Of a stretch of DNA of 64,000 bases, positions 18,074 through 26,531 are shown piece by piece. Source of the DNA: Planomicrobium sp. Y74. GTDB lineage: Bacteria; Bacillota; Bacilli; Bacillales_A; Planococcaceae. Location of the stretch: assembly GCF_003668635.1 (NCBI RefSeq), contig NZ_RCWH01000002.1, positions 62,001-126,000 of the forward strand, given 5' to 3'. The translations under genes were made by a program, and so were the position numbers. Numbering within the stretch: position 1 is the first letter of the stretch; every line of letters begins with the position of its first letter. The notes beneath the pieces were generated by a model that did no database searches, was not told the origin of the DNA, and saw nothing but the letters and a program-made list of their open reading frames with translations.

Positions 18074-18997
18074 ATGAATTCAGCAATGGAAAATGTATTT
18101 AATTTTATCGATAAGCACACTTCTGAAATCCAGAAGGAGCAGGAGAATCCCTATTTGGAAAGTTTGCTGACCACTACAGAGAAATGGTTGGATGGTTTGA
18201 TTCAACCAGAGGAAGAAGCAAGCAAGGAAGATATTCGCAAAGCGATTCAGCTGGCGGTTCTGAAAGGCATGAAAGAACATATTCAGCCGCATCATCAGAT
18301 GACGCCTGATGCACTTGGATTGCTGATGGGTTACCTTGTGGAATTATTCGTGAAGAAAGACCAGGCGACCATTTTGGATCCAGCTGTCGGAACTGGCAAT
18401 TTAATATTGACTGTCATGAATTATCTGGATGGCAAATTGGTGGGTGCCGGAGTGGAGATTGACGATCTCCTCATCAAGCTTGCATCCAACACAGGGAATC
18501 TTGTTCAGCAGCCAGTGACCCTTTATCTCCAGGATGCATTACAGCCATTGATGATAGATCCGGTTGATGCAGTGGTGTCTGATTTGCCGGTTGGGTATTA
18601 TCCTAATGATGAGAATGCTGCAACATATGAACTGAAAGCTGAAGAAGGGATGTCTTACGCACATCACCTTTTTATCGAACAATCCTTGAAACACACGGCA
18701 GATGGCGGTTATCTGTTCTTTATCGTACCCAAAGCATTATTTGAATCGCCGATGGCCGGCCAGCTGCATAATTATTTGAAGAAAACGGCCGACATACAGG
18801 CAGTAATGGAATTGCCTGAAACACTTTTTAAAAATTCTTCCCATGCAAAAGGAATTCTCGTCCTGCAGAAGAAAAAAGAAGGCGTCAAAGCGCCAAGAGA
18901 AGTGTTATTGGCAAGAGTCCCGAATATGTCGAAGCCGGACTCGATGGCAAAATTCTTTACACAAGTCAATAACTGGTTTAAAGAAAATAAAGAATGA
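18074..18997 (+). CDS. ytxK: Class I SAM-dependent methyltransferase-like protein YtxK
   Basis: A 307-residue protein related to N6-adenine DNA methyltransferases of restriction systems. The SAM-binding motif I is seen as ILDPAVGTGNLI near residue 106; the position of the catalytic (N/D)PP(Y/F) carries SDLPVGYYP near 172, so the usual motif IV is altered, as in its Bacillus orthologue. No restriction enzyme or specificity subunit lies nearby, so a defence role is not supported. The ATG at 18074 follows GGACGGAG; an upstream GTG at 18044 lies inside the tpx hairpin and is not used. Confidence 0.8.
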   Translation: MNSAMENVFNFIDKHTSEIQKEQENPYLESLLTTTEKWLDGLIQPEEEASKEDIRKAIQLAVLKGMKEHIQPHHQMTPDALGLLMGYLVELFVKKDQATILDPAVGTGNLILTVMNYLDGKLVGAGVEIDDLLIKLASNTGNLVQQPVTLYLQDALQPLMIDPVDAVVSDLPVGYYPNDENAATYELKAEEGMSYAHHLFIEQSLKHTADGGYLFFIVPKALFESPMAGQLHNYLKKTADIQAVMELPETLFKNSSHAKGILVLQKKKEGVKAPREVLLARVPNMSKPDSMAKFFTQVNNWFKENKE

Positions 18998-19068
18998 AAT
19001 AGTGAAAATATGCTATACTGTAAATAGCAGAAATATTGCATCAGTCCAATTGAAAAGAGGGATGACAC

Positions 19069-19254
19069 GTGAGTGAGTCCAATGAAACCCCAAAAAAAGT
19101 AAGCTTGCAGGAAGCTGTAAAGCGCCAGCTTGAAGCTAAGAAAAATCAGGCTTCCGGTAAAAAAGGAAGCGGCAGCGCATCTTTGGAAACGAAAAAGATG
19201 AAGAGCCAGCAAACGAAGAAAGTTAATAATACACGACGTAAGATGGGCGTGTAG
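19069..19254 (+). CDS. Small basic hypothetical protein
   Basis: A 61-residue, Lys/Ser/Gln-rich hydrophilic protein starting at GTG, with AGAGGGA about seven bases upstream. It has an amphipathic stretch (SLQEAVKRQLEAKKNQ) and a disordered Gly/Ser/Lys tail. It follows ytxK by 71 bases. I do not recognise the family; the good ribosome site and clean position between genes support it as real. Confidence 0.6.
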   Translation: MSESNETPKKVSLQEAVKRQLEAKKNQASGKKGSGSASLETKKMKSQQTKKVNNTRRKMGV

Positions 19255-19259
19255 TTAGA

Positions 19260-19453
19260 AAAGTGATAGCGCCCGTTAAGCTCTGTAAGGCAAGAGATGA
19301 ACCAAATGTAATTTGGGGCATCTCTTTGCGACGAAGCTAGCGCAGCGATGCAGGAGCAATAAGGGTTTAGACAGAATAGCGGAGCGGCGTTCTTAGCCGC
19401 ATAGCTAGGCTGGCTTATGACCCGAAGAGCTGGGCGGCTGGAGTCTGGACAAG
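19260..19453 (+). repeat. Type-1 interspersed repeat, copy A
   Basis: The 3' end (19403-19452, agctaggct to gacaa) is identical over 50 bases to 56778-56827. Shared 5' parts include the hairpin arms around GAGATGAACC/GGGCATCTCT, GCGACGAAGC and GCAGCGATGCAGGAGCA. It begins GAAAAGTGATAGCGCCCGTT. It lies between the 61-residue gene and a terminator. An open frame on the reverse strand over this span is repeat-derived and not a gene. Confidence 0.85.
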
Positions 19454-19467
19454 AAAAAAAGCAAATC

Positions 19468-19507
19468 CAAAAATGCGTACCTCTTGAGGTTCGCATTTTT
19501 TTATTTA
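19468..19507 (+). terminator. Terminator after repeat copy A
   Basis: AAAAATGCG and CGCATTTTT with inner CCTC/GAGG, then TTATTTATTT. It probably ends ytxK transcription after the small gene and the repeat. Confidence 0.8.
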
Positions 19508-19608
19508 TTTCGCAGTTTTTCATTTATATAATAAAGGGTTAAGCGCATTTTTATAGAATTATTTATTAAGGAATTAAACACCAATCACCATTCGAAGGAG
19601 TGGAAACT

Positions 19609-20028
19609 ATGTACCGAACGATATTAATAGCAGCAGACGGCTCTGAAAATTCATTTCGCGCTGCCCAAGAAGCGGTAAAGCTGGCTTCAATGGTGAAAGG
19701 GGCAGAAGTTACGATTATTTATGTTATCGATCACAATGAAGCTGGGAGCGAGGAAATCCATCGCAAAGCTTCAGCTGAAATTGAATTGGCCCGCCAGAAA
19801 AAAATACAACCTATAATAGAATTGCTTGAAAAGGAAATGGTTTTTCATAAAGCGGAAATGATTTATGGTGTACCTTCGCACGTTATTGCAGAATACGCAA
19901 ACGACCGGAATTTCGATATCCTGATCATGGGGAAAAGAGGATTGAATCCAATGCAGGAAATGGTGCTTGGGAGCGTTAGCCGTTCGGTATTGAATAAGGT
20001 TGATATGCCGGTTCTGATTGTAAAATAA
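19609..20028 (+). CDS. Universal stress protein (UspA family)
   Basis: A 139-residue single-domain UspA protein. It begins MYRTILIAADGSENS and has the ATP-binding loop GKRGLNPMQEMVLGSVSRSVL near residues 108-128 (G-2x-G-9x-GS type). It probably binds ATP. The ATG at 19609 has AAGGAG eight bases before it. A second usp gene lies 2.4 kb away on the other strand. The small membrane peptide gene follows after 36 bases, probably in the same mRNA. Confidence 0.9.
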   Translation: MYRTILIAADGSENSFRAAQEAVKLASMVKGAEVTIIYVIDHNEAGSEEIHRKASAEIELARQKKIQPIIELLEKEMVFHKAEMIYGVPSHVIAEYANDRNFDILIMGKRGLNPMQEMVLGSVSRSVLNKVDMPVLIVK

Positions 20029-20064
20029 TATGGATGAAATTCGCTTATTAAGGAGTGTGTCTTC

Positions 20065-20178
20065 ATGATATGGATGATAATCGTAGTCATAGCTTATATC
20101 CCGATTTTTTATAAAATACATCACAGGATTGGGCAATTGGAAGATGAAGTTGCTCAACTGAAAGAAGAAATAGATTGA
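20065..20178 (+). CDS. 37-residue single-helix membrane peptide
   Basis: ATG with AAGGAG nine bases upstream opens a 37-codon frame. The first ~17 residues (MIWMIIVVIAYIPIFYK) are a hydrophobic helix; the rest (HHRIGQLEDEVAQLKEEID) is a short charged coiled-coil-like tail. This layout is like small Bacillus membrane peptides of unknown role. It is followed by a terminator and sits behind the usp gene. Function is not known. Confidence 0.6.
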   Translation: MIWMIIVVIAYIPIFYKIHHRIGQLEDEVAQLKEEID

Positions 20179-20256
20179 GCTGAAACTATCGTCACTGAAA
20201 AGAACTTGAGAACAGGAATGCCTAAGTTTCCATTTGGCGTATAAAGGATATAGAGG

Positions 20257-20283
20257 AAGGACGGAGAAATTCCGTCCTTTTTC
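20257..20283 (+). terminator. Terminator of the usp/small peptide unit
   Basis: AAGGACGGA and TCCGTCCTT around GAAAT, then TTT. Confidence 0.85.
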
Positions 20284-20354
20284 CTGTTTTACATAGAAGA
20301 TAACAAGGATTTTTCATTTTTCAGGGTTGAGGTTTCTATTAAACGCTTTAAAAA

Positions 20355-20363
20355 TGGTATAAT
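20355..20363 (+). promoter_or_regulatory. Extended -10 promoter of the ligase/racemase operon
   Basis: TGGTATAAT has the TGn extension and a perfect TATAAT. No -35 match is visible at the right distance. The remaining ~110 bases to the gene have no obvious structure. Confidence 0.5.
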
Positions 20364-20473
20364 AACTGATTGTGACGGGTGTTTTATGGAAACTGGGAAT
20401 ACCTCTAAACAGTGAAGGTGTCCCTGATTATGTTAGACTAGGACTATAATAAATTAAAAGAGAGCTGATAAAC

Positions 20474-21706
20474 TTGACTGCAAATAAGAAAGAACCCGAT
20501 TTTTTACCGGTACTGCTAGGTTCTGACATGAACGCATATGGAATGGCCCGGTCTTTTTACGAAGCTTACGGCATTAAGCCGCTTGTACTTGGAAGGTCCA
20601 ATCTTTCTGCAACCCAAAATAGTGACATCCTGCATTTAAGAGTGATTGAAAACTTAAATGAAGAAGAAACTTTTTTGCCGGAAGTCCTGAAAATTGCAGA
20701 AGAATATAAAGGAAAGAAACTGTTGCTGTTGGCTTGCGGAGATGATTACGCAAAACTTATCATTCGCAATAAAGACAAATTGACACCCTATTTTGCGGTA
20801 CCCTATATCGATGAAAAGCTGATGAATCGTCTGGTCCTGAAAGAGAATTTCTATGAGATCTGTGAGCAGTATGGCTTCAGCTATCCGCGTACGGATCTTT
20901 GCACGTTTGAAAACTATAAAAACTTCTCACCAAATTTCTCTTATCCGATCATCATAAAAGCATCCAATTCAGTTGCTTACTGGAATTGTTCGTTCCCAGG
21001 GAAGAAGAAGGTTTTCGTAGCACATGATAAAGCAGAAAAAGATGCGATTCTTGAAGCTATCTATAGTTCATCCTATAAAGACAATCTTACAATCCAGGAA
21101 TTCATCCCAGGTGATGATTCATTTATGCGGGTTTTGAACGCTTACGTTGGCAAGGATGGAAAAGTGAAATTGATGGCTCTTGGCAATCCTATTCTTGAAG
21201 AGCACTCACCGGAAGGTATCGGAAGCTACGCGGCAATCATTAATACTTTTGACCAAAAGCTGATGGATAAAGTGCGCTTTTTCCTGGAAGATATCGGTTA
21301 TACCGGCTTTGCCAATTTTGATATGAAATATGATGCGCGCGATGATTCCTATAAACTGTTCGAAATTAACCTGCGCAACGGGCGCAGCAGTTATTATGTG
21401 ACTGCCAGCGGACATAACCTGATGAAATATGTGGCAGATGATCATATTTTCAATAAACCGCAGCAATTGGTCTATGCGAAAGACAAGCATCTGTGGCTGA
21501 TTATCCCTAAAAAGGTCCTTTTTAAATACGCACAGAATGAAGTCCTGAAAAAAGAAGCGAAACGTTTGATTAAAGAAGGCAAAGCGACAAACTCGCTGTT
21601 TTACAAAAAGGATTTCAATCCGAAGCGCTGGTTTAAGTTATCGTTGAACAATTTAAATTATCATCGCAAATACAAAAAATACTTCAATAATAAAGGTCTG
21701 TCTTAA
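20474..21706 (+). CDS. ATP-grasp carboxylate-amine ligase, probable D-aspartate (or D-glutamate) ligase
   Basis: A 410-residue ATP-grasp protein. It begins DFLPVLLGSDMNAYGMARSF after a short lead; the ATP-grasp parts are YPIIIKASNS near residue 156, IQEFIPGDDS near 212, and the metal-binding FEINLRNGRSS near 295. Size and arrangement resemble the Enterococcus Aslfm enzyme, which adds D-Asp to the lysine of peptidoglycan precursors. An amino acid racemase follows after three bases, a pairing that supplies the D-substrate. Planococcaceae walls carry Lys-D-Glu or Lys-D-Asp bridges. The start is a TTG with a weak site. Substrate is inferred. Confidence 0.72.
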   Translation: MTANKKEPDFLPVLLGSDMNAYGMARSFYEAYGIKPLVLGRSNLSATQNSDILHLRVIENLNEEETFLPEVLKIAEEYKGKKLLLLACGDDYAKLIIRNKDKLTPYFAVPYIDEKLMNRLVLKENFYEICEQYGFSYPRTDLCTFENYKNFSPNFSYPIIIKASNSVAYWNCSFPGKKKVFVAHDKAEKDAILEAIYSSSYKDNLTIQEFIPGDDSFMRVLNAYVGKDGKVKLMALGNPILEEHSPEGIGSYAAIINTFDQKLMDKVRFFLEDIGYTGFANFDMKYDARDDSYKLFEINLRNGRSSYYVTASGHNLMKYVADDHIFNKPQQLVYAKDKHLWLIIPKKVLFKYAQNEVLKKEAKRLIKEGKATNSLFYKKDFNPKRWFKLSLNNLNYHRKYKKYFNNKGLS

Positions 21707-21709
21707 GCT

Positions 21710-22411
21710 ATGGAAAAAAAGACACTTGGCATCGTAGGCGGTGTAGGTCCTCTGGCGACAATGTTTATAGGGGAAATGATCGTGCGCCGTACAAAAGCTG
21801 CAAAAGATCAGGATCATGTGAACTCCATCATCACCAATAATACGCGGATACCGGACCGCACAGCTTTTATCATGGGGCGGTCTCAGGATGATCCGGTGCC
21901 TGTGATGGTAGCTGATATGGAAAAACTCTCATCAATTGGTGCTGAAATCATCATTATCCCCTGCAATACGGCTCATACTTTCTATGAAGAACTACAACAG
22001 GGCTCGCCTGTTCCAGTTATTCATATGATACGTGAAACTATGAATCGTGCAGCTGAACAAGGAGCAAAAAAGGTTGGCATCCTTGCTACTACGGGGACTG
22101 TCACTTCCAAAGTCTACCAGCATGCTGCCGAGGAATACGGACTTGAACCTGTCCTGCCAAACCAGGAGATTCAGGAAAAAGTCATGTCGATTATCTATGA
22201 TAATATTAAAGCAGGCAAAAATGCCGATAGGAGTAACTGGCGTGATATCGTCAATTACATGGAAAACCAAGGATGCGATCGAGTCATACTGGGTTGCACG
22301 GAGTTGTCCATTGTGAAAAAGGAAATGGAGCTGCCTGAGTTCTACCTCGATTCATTAATTGTTCTCGCTGAAACAGCCATCCTGTCATGCGGCTACGAAC
22401 TCGCTGATTAA
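21710..22411 (+). CDS. Aspartate/glutamate racemase family protein
   Basis: Cofactor-independent racemase with the two catalytic cysteines in IIPCNTAHTF (near residue 86) and ILGCTELS (near 197), and the N-terminal GIVGGVGPLAT. The 233-residue length fits the RacD/YgeA group and not MurI. It starts three bases after the ligase stop, without a clear site of its own, so it is translationally coupled. It probably makes the D-amino acid used by the ligase. D-Asp versus D-Glu is not resolved by sequence. Confidence 0.85.
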   Translation: MEKKTLGIVGGVGPLATMFIGEMIVRRTKAAKDQDHVNSIITNNTRIPDRTAFIMGRSQDDPVPVMVADMEKLSSIGAEIIIIPCNTAHTFYEELQQGSPVPVIHMIRETMNRAAEQGAKKVGILATTGTVTSKVYQHAAEEYGLEPVLPNQEIQEKVMSIIYDNIKAGKNADRSNWRDIVNYMENQGCDRVILGCTELSIVKKEMELPEFYLDSLIVLAETAILSCGYELAD

Positions 22412-22419
22412 ATACTGCA

Positions 22420-22456
22420 AAAAAGCCTTTTCCGGGAATCGGAAAAGGCTTTTTAC
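22420..22456. terminator. Bidirectional terminator
   Basis: AAAAAGCCTTTTCC and GGAAAAGGCTTTTT pair perfectly around GGGAATC, with A's and T's on both sides. It separates the racemase from the convergent usp gene. Confidence 0.92.
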
Positions 22457-22469
22457 TTACTGCGTAATT

Positions 22470-22964
22470 TTAAGCAGTAGGATTTTGATTATCTTCGGCT
22501 CTGCCTTTTAAATCGGAAGGAGCATCATCAGTACGGACTACGAGCACATCACAACTTGCTGAACGGACGATGTGCTCAGAGACGCTGCCGATCAGGAAGC
22601 GCTCTACAGCGTTAAGACCAGTTGCGCCACAAATAATAAGATCTGCTTGGACCTTTTTAGCAAGGTCGCGTGAAATCATTGTTTTAGGTGAACCGTAATC
22701 CACTACAATATTAACATTCTGTACTCCTGCGGCCACAGCTTCTTTCTTATAGTCGGCCAGAAGGTCTTCAGCAAATTTCTGGGCCCTGTCAGCGATTGAT
22801 CGATCATATGCTTCGATTGCTGCGAATGATCTTGTATCGATGATATTGACAAGATTTAAAGTCGCGTTATTGCGTGTTGCAATTCCAACCGATTTTTTGA
22901 AAGCCCATTCGGCTTCCTTCGAACCGTCTACTGCTACAAGAATTTGTTGATATTTTAATGTCAT
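22470..22964 (-). CDS. Universal stress protein (UspA family)
   Basis: A 164-residue UspA protein: QQILVAVDGSKEAEWAF at the start and GATGLNAVERFLIGSVSEHIVR near residues 118-139, with the Gly-rich ATP loop. The ATG at 22964 has AGGAGGAATG just upstream; the open frame runs 25 codons farther but has no other start signal. The C-terminal ~20 residues are hydrophilic. It is about 25-residues longer than the plus-strand usp at 19.6 kb. Confidence 0.9.
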   Translation of the reverse strand: MTLKYQQILVAVDGSKEAEWAFKKSVGIATRNNATLNLVNIIDTRSFAAIEAYDRSIADRAQKFAEDLLADYKKEAVAAGVQNVNIVVDYGSPKTMISRDLAKKVQADLIICGATGLNAVERFLIGSVSEHIVRSASCDVLVVRTDDAPSDLKGRAEDNQNPTA

Positions 22965-23368
22965 GATTACATTCCTCCTATCTATTGTAAGAAATTCGCT
23001 GTGGAAGGTTCCAGTTCCTTCTTTTTCTTGAAAAATCACTTATAAACTGTGACAAAAGTATGGATAACGGTGTTGCATTCCAAGGTCGACTGTTTTTTCT
23101 GCCAGTAATTCCTTTAAAGGTAAGAGGGCGTTGTTCCTGTCTCATAGAGTAGCAGAAATTATATTAGTATAAGTTAATTTAAAGGAGAATTTTTTTCGTC
23201 CTTCAAAATCCGGAAAATTAATCCTTAGAATACAAGGGAAAAGAAAAGATTCTAAAATAAGTAAATAAAATTGGGCAAACTATAATAATATCTGATAGAA
23301 TGGATTTGCTTTGAAGTATAAATTTACTGATCTATATTTCCTAATAAAGATTAATGGAGGGTTTCACC
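22965..23368. other. Divergent intergenic region, usp / ald
   Basis: About 400 bases with no gene. On the plus strand TATAATAATAT near 23282-23292 could be a -10 region for ald. On the minus strand an AT-rich block (about 23155-23180) could be a -10 for usp. No clear -35 partners, no long inverted repeat and no coding frame with a start and site were found. Confidence 0.5.
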
Positions 23369-24484
23369 ATGCGTATTGGAGTTCCAACAGAAGTGAAAAA
23401 TAACGAAAACAGAGTAGCAATGACACCATCGGGCGTTGTCAATTTATCATTATACGGCCACGAAGTATTCATCCAGGCTGGAGCAGGCCTAGGTTCCGGT
23501 TTTACAGATGAAGACTATACTTCTGCAGGAGCAAGTATTGTAGCAACAGCAGAAGAAGCTTGGAATCAGGAAATGATTATGAAGGTCAAAGAGCCTACTG
23601 CTTCTGAATATGGCTATTTCCGTGAAGGAATGATCCTTTTTACTTATTTGCACTTGGCGCCGGAACCTGAATTGACAAAAGCGATGCTAAATTCAAAAGT
23701 TATCGGAATCGCTTACGAAACAGTGCAGCTGCCTAATAATTCATTGCCGTTATTAACACCGATGAGTGAAGTTGCCGGTAAAATGTCAACTCAGATCGGT
23801 GCTCAATTCCTGGAAAAAATCCATGGCGGTGGCGGAATCCTTCTTGGTGGTGTTCCGGGAGTTTCCCGCGGGAAAGTTACAGTCATCGGCGGTGGTGTAG
23901 CAGGAACGAATGCTGCCAAAGTAGCTGTCGGTATGGGAGCAAATGTTACAATTCTCGATTTGAATCCGGATCGCCTGCGCCAATTGGATGATCTTTTCGG
24001 ACAGGATGTTCAGACGATGATTTCAAACCCGCTCAATATTGCGGATGCTGTTGAAAAATCGGACCTTGTTATCGGTGCTGTTTTAATACCTGGAGCAAAA
24101 GCTCCTAAATTGGTGACAGAAGACATGATTAAATCGATGAAACCGGGCTCAGTTGTGGTGGATATCGCAATTGACCAGGGCGGTATTTTTGAAACAAGCG
24201 ACCGTATCACAACTCACGACCAGCCGACTTACATCAAGCATGATGTCGTGCACTACGCTGTCGCAAATATGCCTGGAGCAGTTCCGCGGACTTCTACGAT
24301 CGGTTTGACGAACGTAACTGTTCCGTATGCTGTGCAAATTGCCAATAAAGGATACAAACAGGCAATCCTTGAAAATGAAGCCTTGAAAAAAGGTGTAAAT
24401 ACGCTTGATGGATATGTGACATATAAAGCGGTTGCTGATGATCAGGGTGTAGAATATAAATCAGTCGACGAACTTTTGGCATAA
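23369..24484 (+). CDS. ald: Alanine dehydrogenase
   Basis: NAD-dependent oxidative deamination of L-alanine to pyruvate and ammonia. The 371-residue protein has the substrate-binding KVKEP (near residue 74) and YLHLAPEP (near 96) and the Rossmann glycine motif [15 protein letters not shown] (near 172). Length is the usual one. The ATG at 23369 has GGAGGGT upstream; an in-frame ATG at 23354 overlaps that site and is less likely. Confidence 0.96.
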   Translation: MRIGVPTEVKNNENRVAMTPSGVVNLSLYGHEVFIQAGAGLGSGFTDEDYTSAGASIVATAEEAWNQEMIMKVKEPTASEYGYFREGMILFTYLHLAPEPELTKAMLNSKVIGIAYETVQLPNNSLPLLTPMSEVAGKMSTQIGAQFLEKIHGGGGILLGGVPGVSRGKVTVIGGGVAGTNAAKVAVGMGANVTILDLNPDRLRQLDDLFGQDVQTMISNPLNIADAVEKSDLVIGAVLIPGAKAPKLVTEDMIKSMKPGSVVVDIAIDQGGIFETSDRITTHDQPTYIKHDVVHYAVANMPGAVPRTSTIGLTNVTVPYAVQIANKGYKQAILENEALKKGVNTLDGYVTYKAVADDQGVEYKSVDELLA

Positions 24485-24527
24485 AAGAATAAATGATTGC
24501 AGCTGTTATACAGACTGCTGAATATGA

Positions 24528-24566
24528 AAAACTGCGCCGGATAAATTTCCGGCACAGCTTTTTTTA
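24528..24566. terminator. Terminator between ald and the M24 peptidase
   Basis: CTGCGCCGG and CCGGCACAG pair with one mismatch around ATAAATTT, extended by A- and T-rich arms (GAAAAA...CTTTTTTT). Confidence 0.75.
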
Positions 24567-25661
24567 GTTATTGATGATTTGCAGTTCTTTCGGATATTTC
24601 GTCAGTACTTCGACGCCATCTTCGGTAACAGCAAGATCATCTTCGATTCTAACACCAACTTTGCCGGGTACATAAATGCCAGGTTCAATTGTGAAGACCA
24701 TGCCTGCTTCCATTTTCATATCGTTCGATCCATGAAGAGAAGGGAATTCATGGACAGAAATGCCAAGGCCGTGGCCAAGGCGATGGGTGAAGTATTCACC
24801 ATATCCTGCTTCCTCGATTACACCGCGTGAAATGCCATCGAGCTCCGCTGCCGTGACACCGGGTTTAACAGCATTAAGTGCAGCAAGTTCGGCTTCAAGT
24901 ACGATCTCATAGACCTTTTTCTGTTCTTCACCAGGTTCTCCCAGAGCCAGAGTGCGGGTGATATCTGAGCAATAGCCCTTGTGGACAACTCCAAGATCAA
25001 ATAGGACGAGGTCGCCCTTTTGCAATTTACGCTCCCCGGTTTTGCCGTGAGGAGAAGCTGCGTGGTCTCCAGTTAGTACGGTCGTGTCAAATGACATGTG
25101 AGTAACTCCCCGTTTTTTCAAGGCAAGTTCCACTTCTGTCATGACTTCGATTTCAGTAATGCCTTCCTTGATCGTTTTCGCAGCAACTTCGATTGCATAA
25201 TCTGCAAGCGCGGCTGCTTCACGCAGAATTTCCATTTCTGCAGCGTCTTTGATGACGCGCATGGCGCTTGTTTTTTCGTCGATGCCTGTGATTTTCGGAG
25301 AACCGAAAAATTCATTGACGGCATCATAGCGTTCCACGATCATATGTGATTTTTCAATCGCCAATGTTTTGATTGAGGAAACTGTTTCACTTGCGGTCCT
25401 GTACAGAATCTCCATCGCGTTATCTGTATCAGTATGGCCGACGATCTTTCCCGTCCATCCGGCATTTTCAGCATCTGGAATTTCCATCTGAGGACAGATG
25501 AGGAATGGTTCAGCTTCACTGAAGATCATTACGCCGAGAAGGCGTTCATGCGGGTTGCTTTTGAATCCGGTAAAATAAAATACATTATCAGGATTTGTGA
25601 TGAATGCTGCATCGATATTGTTATCCTTCAAATAAGCCTGCAAGTTACTGATTTTATTCAT
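24564..25661 (-). CDS. Xaa-Pro peptidase, M24 family
   Basis: Cytosolic metallopeptidase that would cleave X-Pro bonds. It has the creatinase-like N-domain (1-130) and the pita-bread catalytic domain. The five metal ligands are seen: FDLGVVHKGYCSDITR (two Asp, near 217 and 228), HRLGHGLG (His, near 292), FTIEPGIY (Glu, near 325) and RIEDDLAVT (Glu, near 339). Length is 365 residues. AGGAGG lies nine bases before the ATG. It could act on dipeptides (PepQ-like) or on longer peptides; this is not settled by sequence. Confidence 0.88.
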   Translation of the reverse strand: MNKISNLQAYLKDNNIDAAFITNPDNVFYFTGFKSNPHERLLGVMIFSEAEPFLICPQMEIPDAENAGWTGKIVGHTDTDNAMEILYRTASETVSSIKTLAIEKSHMIVERYDAVNEFFGSPKITGIDEKTSAMRVIKDAAEMEILREAAALADYAIEVAAKTIKEGITEIEVMTEVELALKKRGVTHMSFDTTVLTGDHAASPHGKTGERKLQKGDLVLFDLGVVHKGYCSDITRTLALGEPGEEQKKVYEIVLEAELAALNAVKPGVTAAELDGISRGVIEEAGYGEYFTHRLGHGLGISVHEFPSLHGSNDMKMEAGMVFTIEPGIYVPGKVGVRIEDDLAVTEDGVEVLTKYPKELQIINN

Positions 25662-25751
25662 AATTGAATTCCTCCTCTATATGTGTAGCATAACAAAGAT
25701 AAGGGTATAAGACAGCTAGAAACTGAACGCATTCTTAAATGGAGGGATATC

Positions 25752-26432
25752 ATGAAAATTTCTTACCACGGACATTCAGTCGTCAAGATAATGACTGGAG
25801 GCAAAACGATATTGATCGATCCATTCATCAATGGCAACAAGCTGACGGATTTGAGGGCCGATAAAGAAAAGCCTGATGCGATTCTTCTTACGCATGCGCA
25901 TAATGACCATGTAGGTGACACAGTGGAAATCGCAAAAGAAAATGATTCCATGGTTGTTGCACCTGTAGAGCTGGCCAATTACCTGGGAACTTTCGGCCTT
26001 GAAACGGTTGGCATGAATTTGGGAGGTTCGAAGGAATTCGATTTTGGAACCGTAAAATACACAAAAGCGTTCCACAGTTCGTCTTATACGACAGATGACG
26101 GCGATGTGATCTATGGCGGCATGCCGGCCGGAATTCTTTTCAAAGCAGAAGGAAAGACGGTTTACCATGCAGGAGATACCGAATTGTTCGGAGATATGGA
26201 ACTTATAGGCAAGCGCAATGATATTGACGTAGCGTTCCTGCCAATCGGTGATTTCTTCACCATGGGGCCAGATGATGCAGCATATGCGGCAGAGCTTCTG
26301 AAAGCGAAACTTGTAGTGCCTATACATTACAATACGTTTCCACCTATCAAACAGGACCCCGAGCAATTTAGAAAATTGGTCAAAGGCTCAGATGTTAAGG
26401 TATTGGCAGCAGGAGAACTATTCGAAATCTAA
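25752..26432 (+). CDS. ytkL: Metal-dependent hydrolase, UPF0173 (YtkL)
   Basis: A 226-residue metallo-beta-lactamase-fold hydrolase. It has [14 protein letters not shown] (the HxHxDH-type motif, near residue 47), AGDTELFGD near 141 and [13 protein letters not shown] near 195. Substrate is unknown for the family. GGAGGG precedes the ATG. It is divergent from the peptidase gene with a 90-base gap, and ends at a strong terminator. Confidence 0.9.
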   Translation: MKISYHGHSVVKIMTGGKTILIDPFINGNKLTDLRADKEKPDAILLTHAHNDHVGDTVEIAKENDSMVVAPVELANYLGTFGLETVGMNLGGSKEFDFGTVKYTKAFHSSSYTTDDGDVIYGGMPAGILFKAEGKTVYHAGDTELFGDMELIGKRNDIDVAFLPIGDFFTMGPDDAAYAAELLKAKLVVPIHYNTFPPIKQDPEQFRKLVKGSDVKVLAAGELFEI

Positions 26433-26437
26433 CCGAA

Positions 26438-26472
26438 AAACCCCCGAAGAGCAATCATTCTTCGGGGGTTTC
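26438..26472 (+). terminator. ytkL terminator
   Basis: AAACCCCCGAA and TTCGGGGGTTT around a 12-base loop. Confidence 0.88.
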
Positions 26473-26531
26473 TGTATTAGGAAATATGGTACACTTAAGG
26501 CATCAGGAAAGCAGAAAGAATGGGTGAAATC

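Noticed and set aside
18074-18997. Restriction-modification system around ytxK
   Set aside because: The methyltransferase-like protein has an altered catalytic motif and no endonuclease or specificity gene lies near; it is a conserved housekeeping neighbour of tpx in Bacillus.
19146-19523. 125-codon minus-strand open frame
   Set aside because: It covers repeat copy A, a terminator and part of the 61-residue gene on the other strand; the shared peptide pieces with the copy C frame come from repeat sequence.
19515-19541. Sigma-B promoter for the plus-strand usp gene
   Set aside because: GTTTTT and GGGTTA are 15 bases apart and each deviates from consensus, so the match is too weak.
20474-22411. 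Antibiotic or peptide biosynthesis cluster from the ATP-grasp gene
   Set aside because: Only the ligase and racemase are present, without carrier, transporter or precursor genes; a wall role explains the pair more simply.
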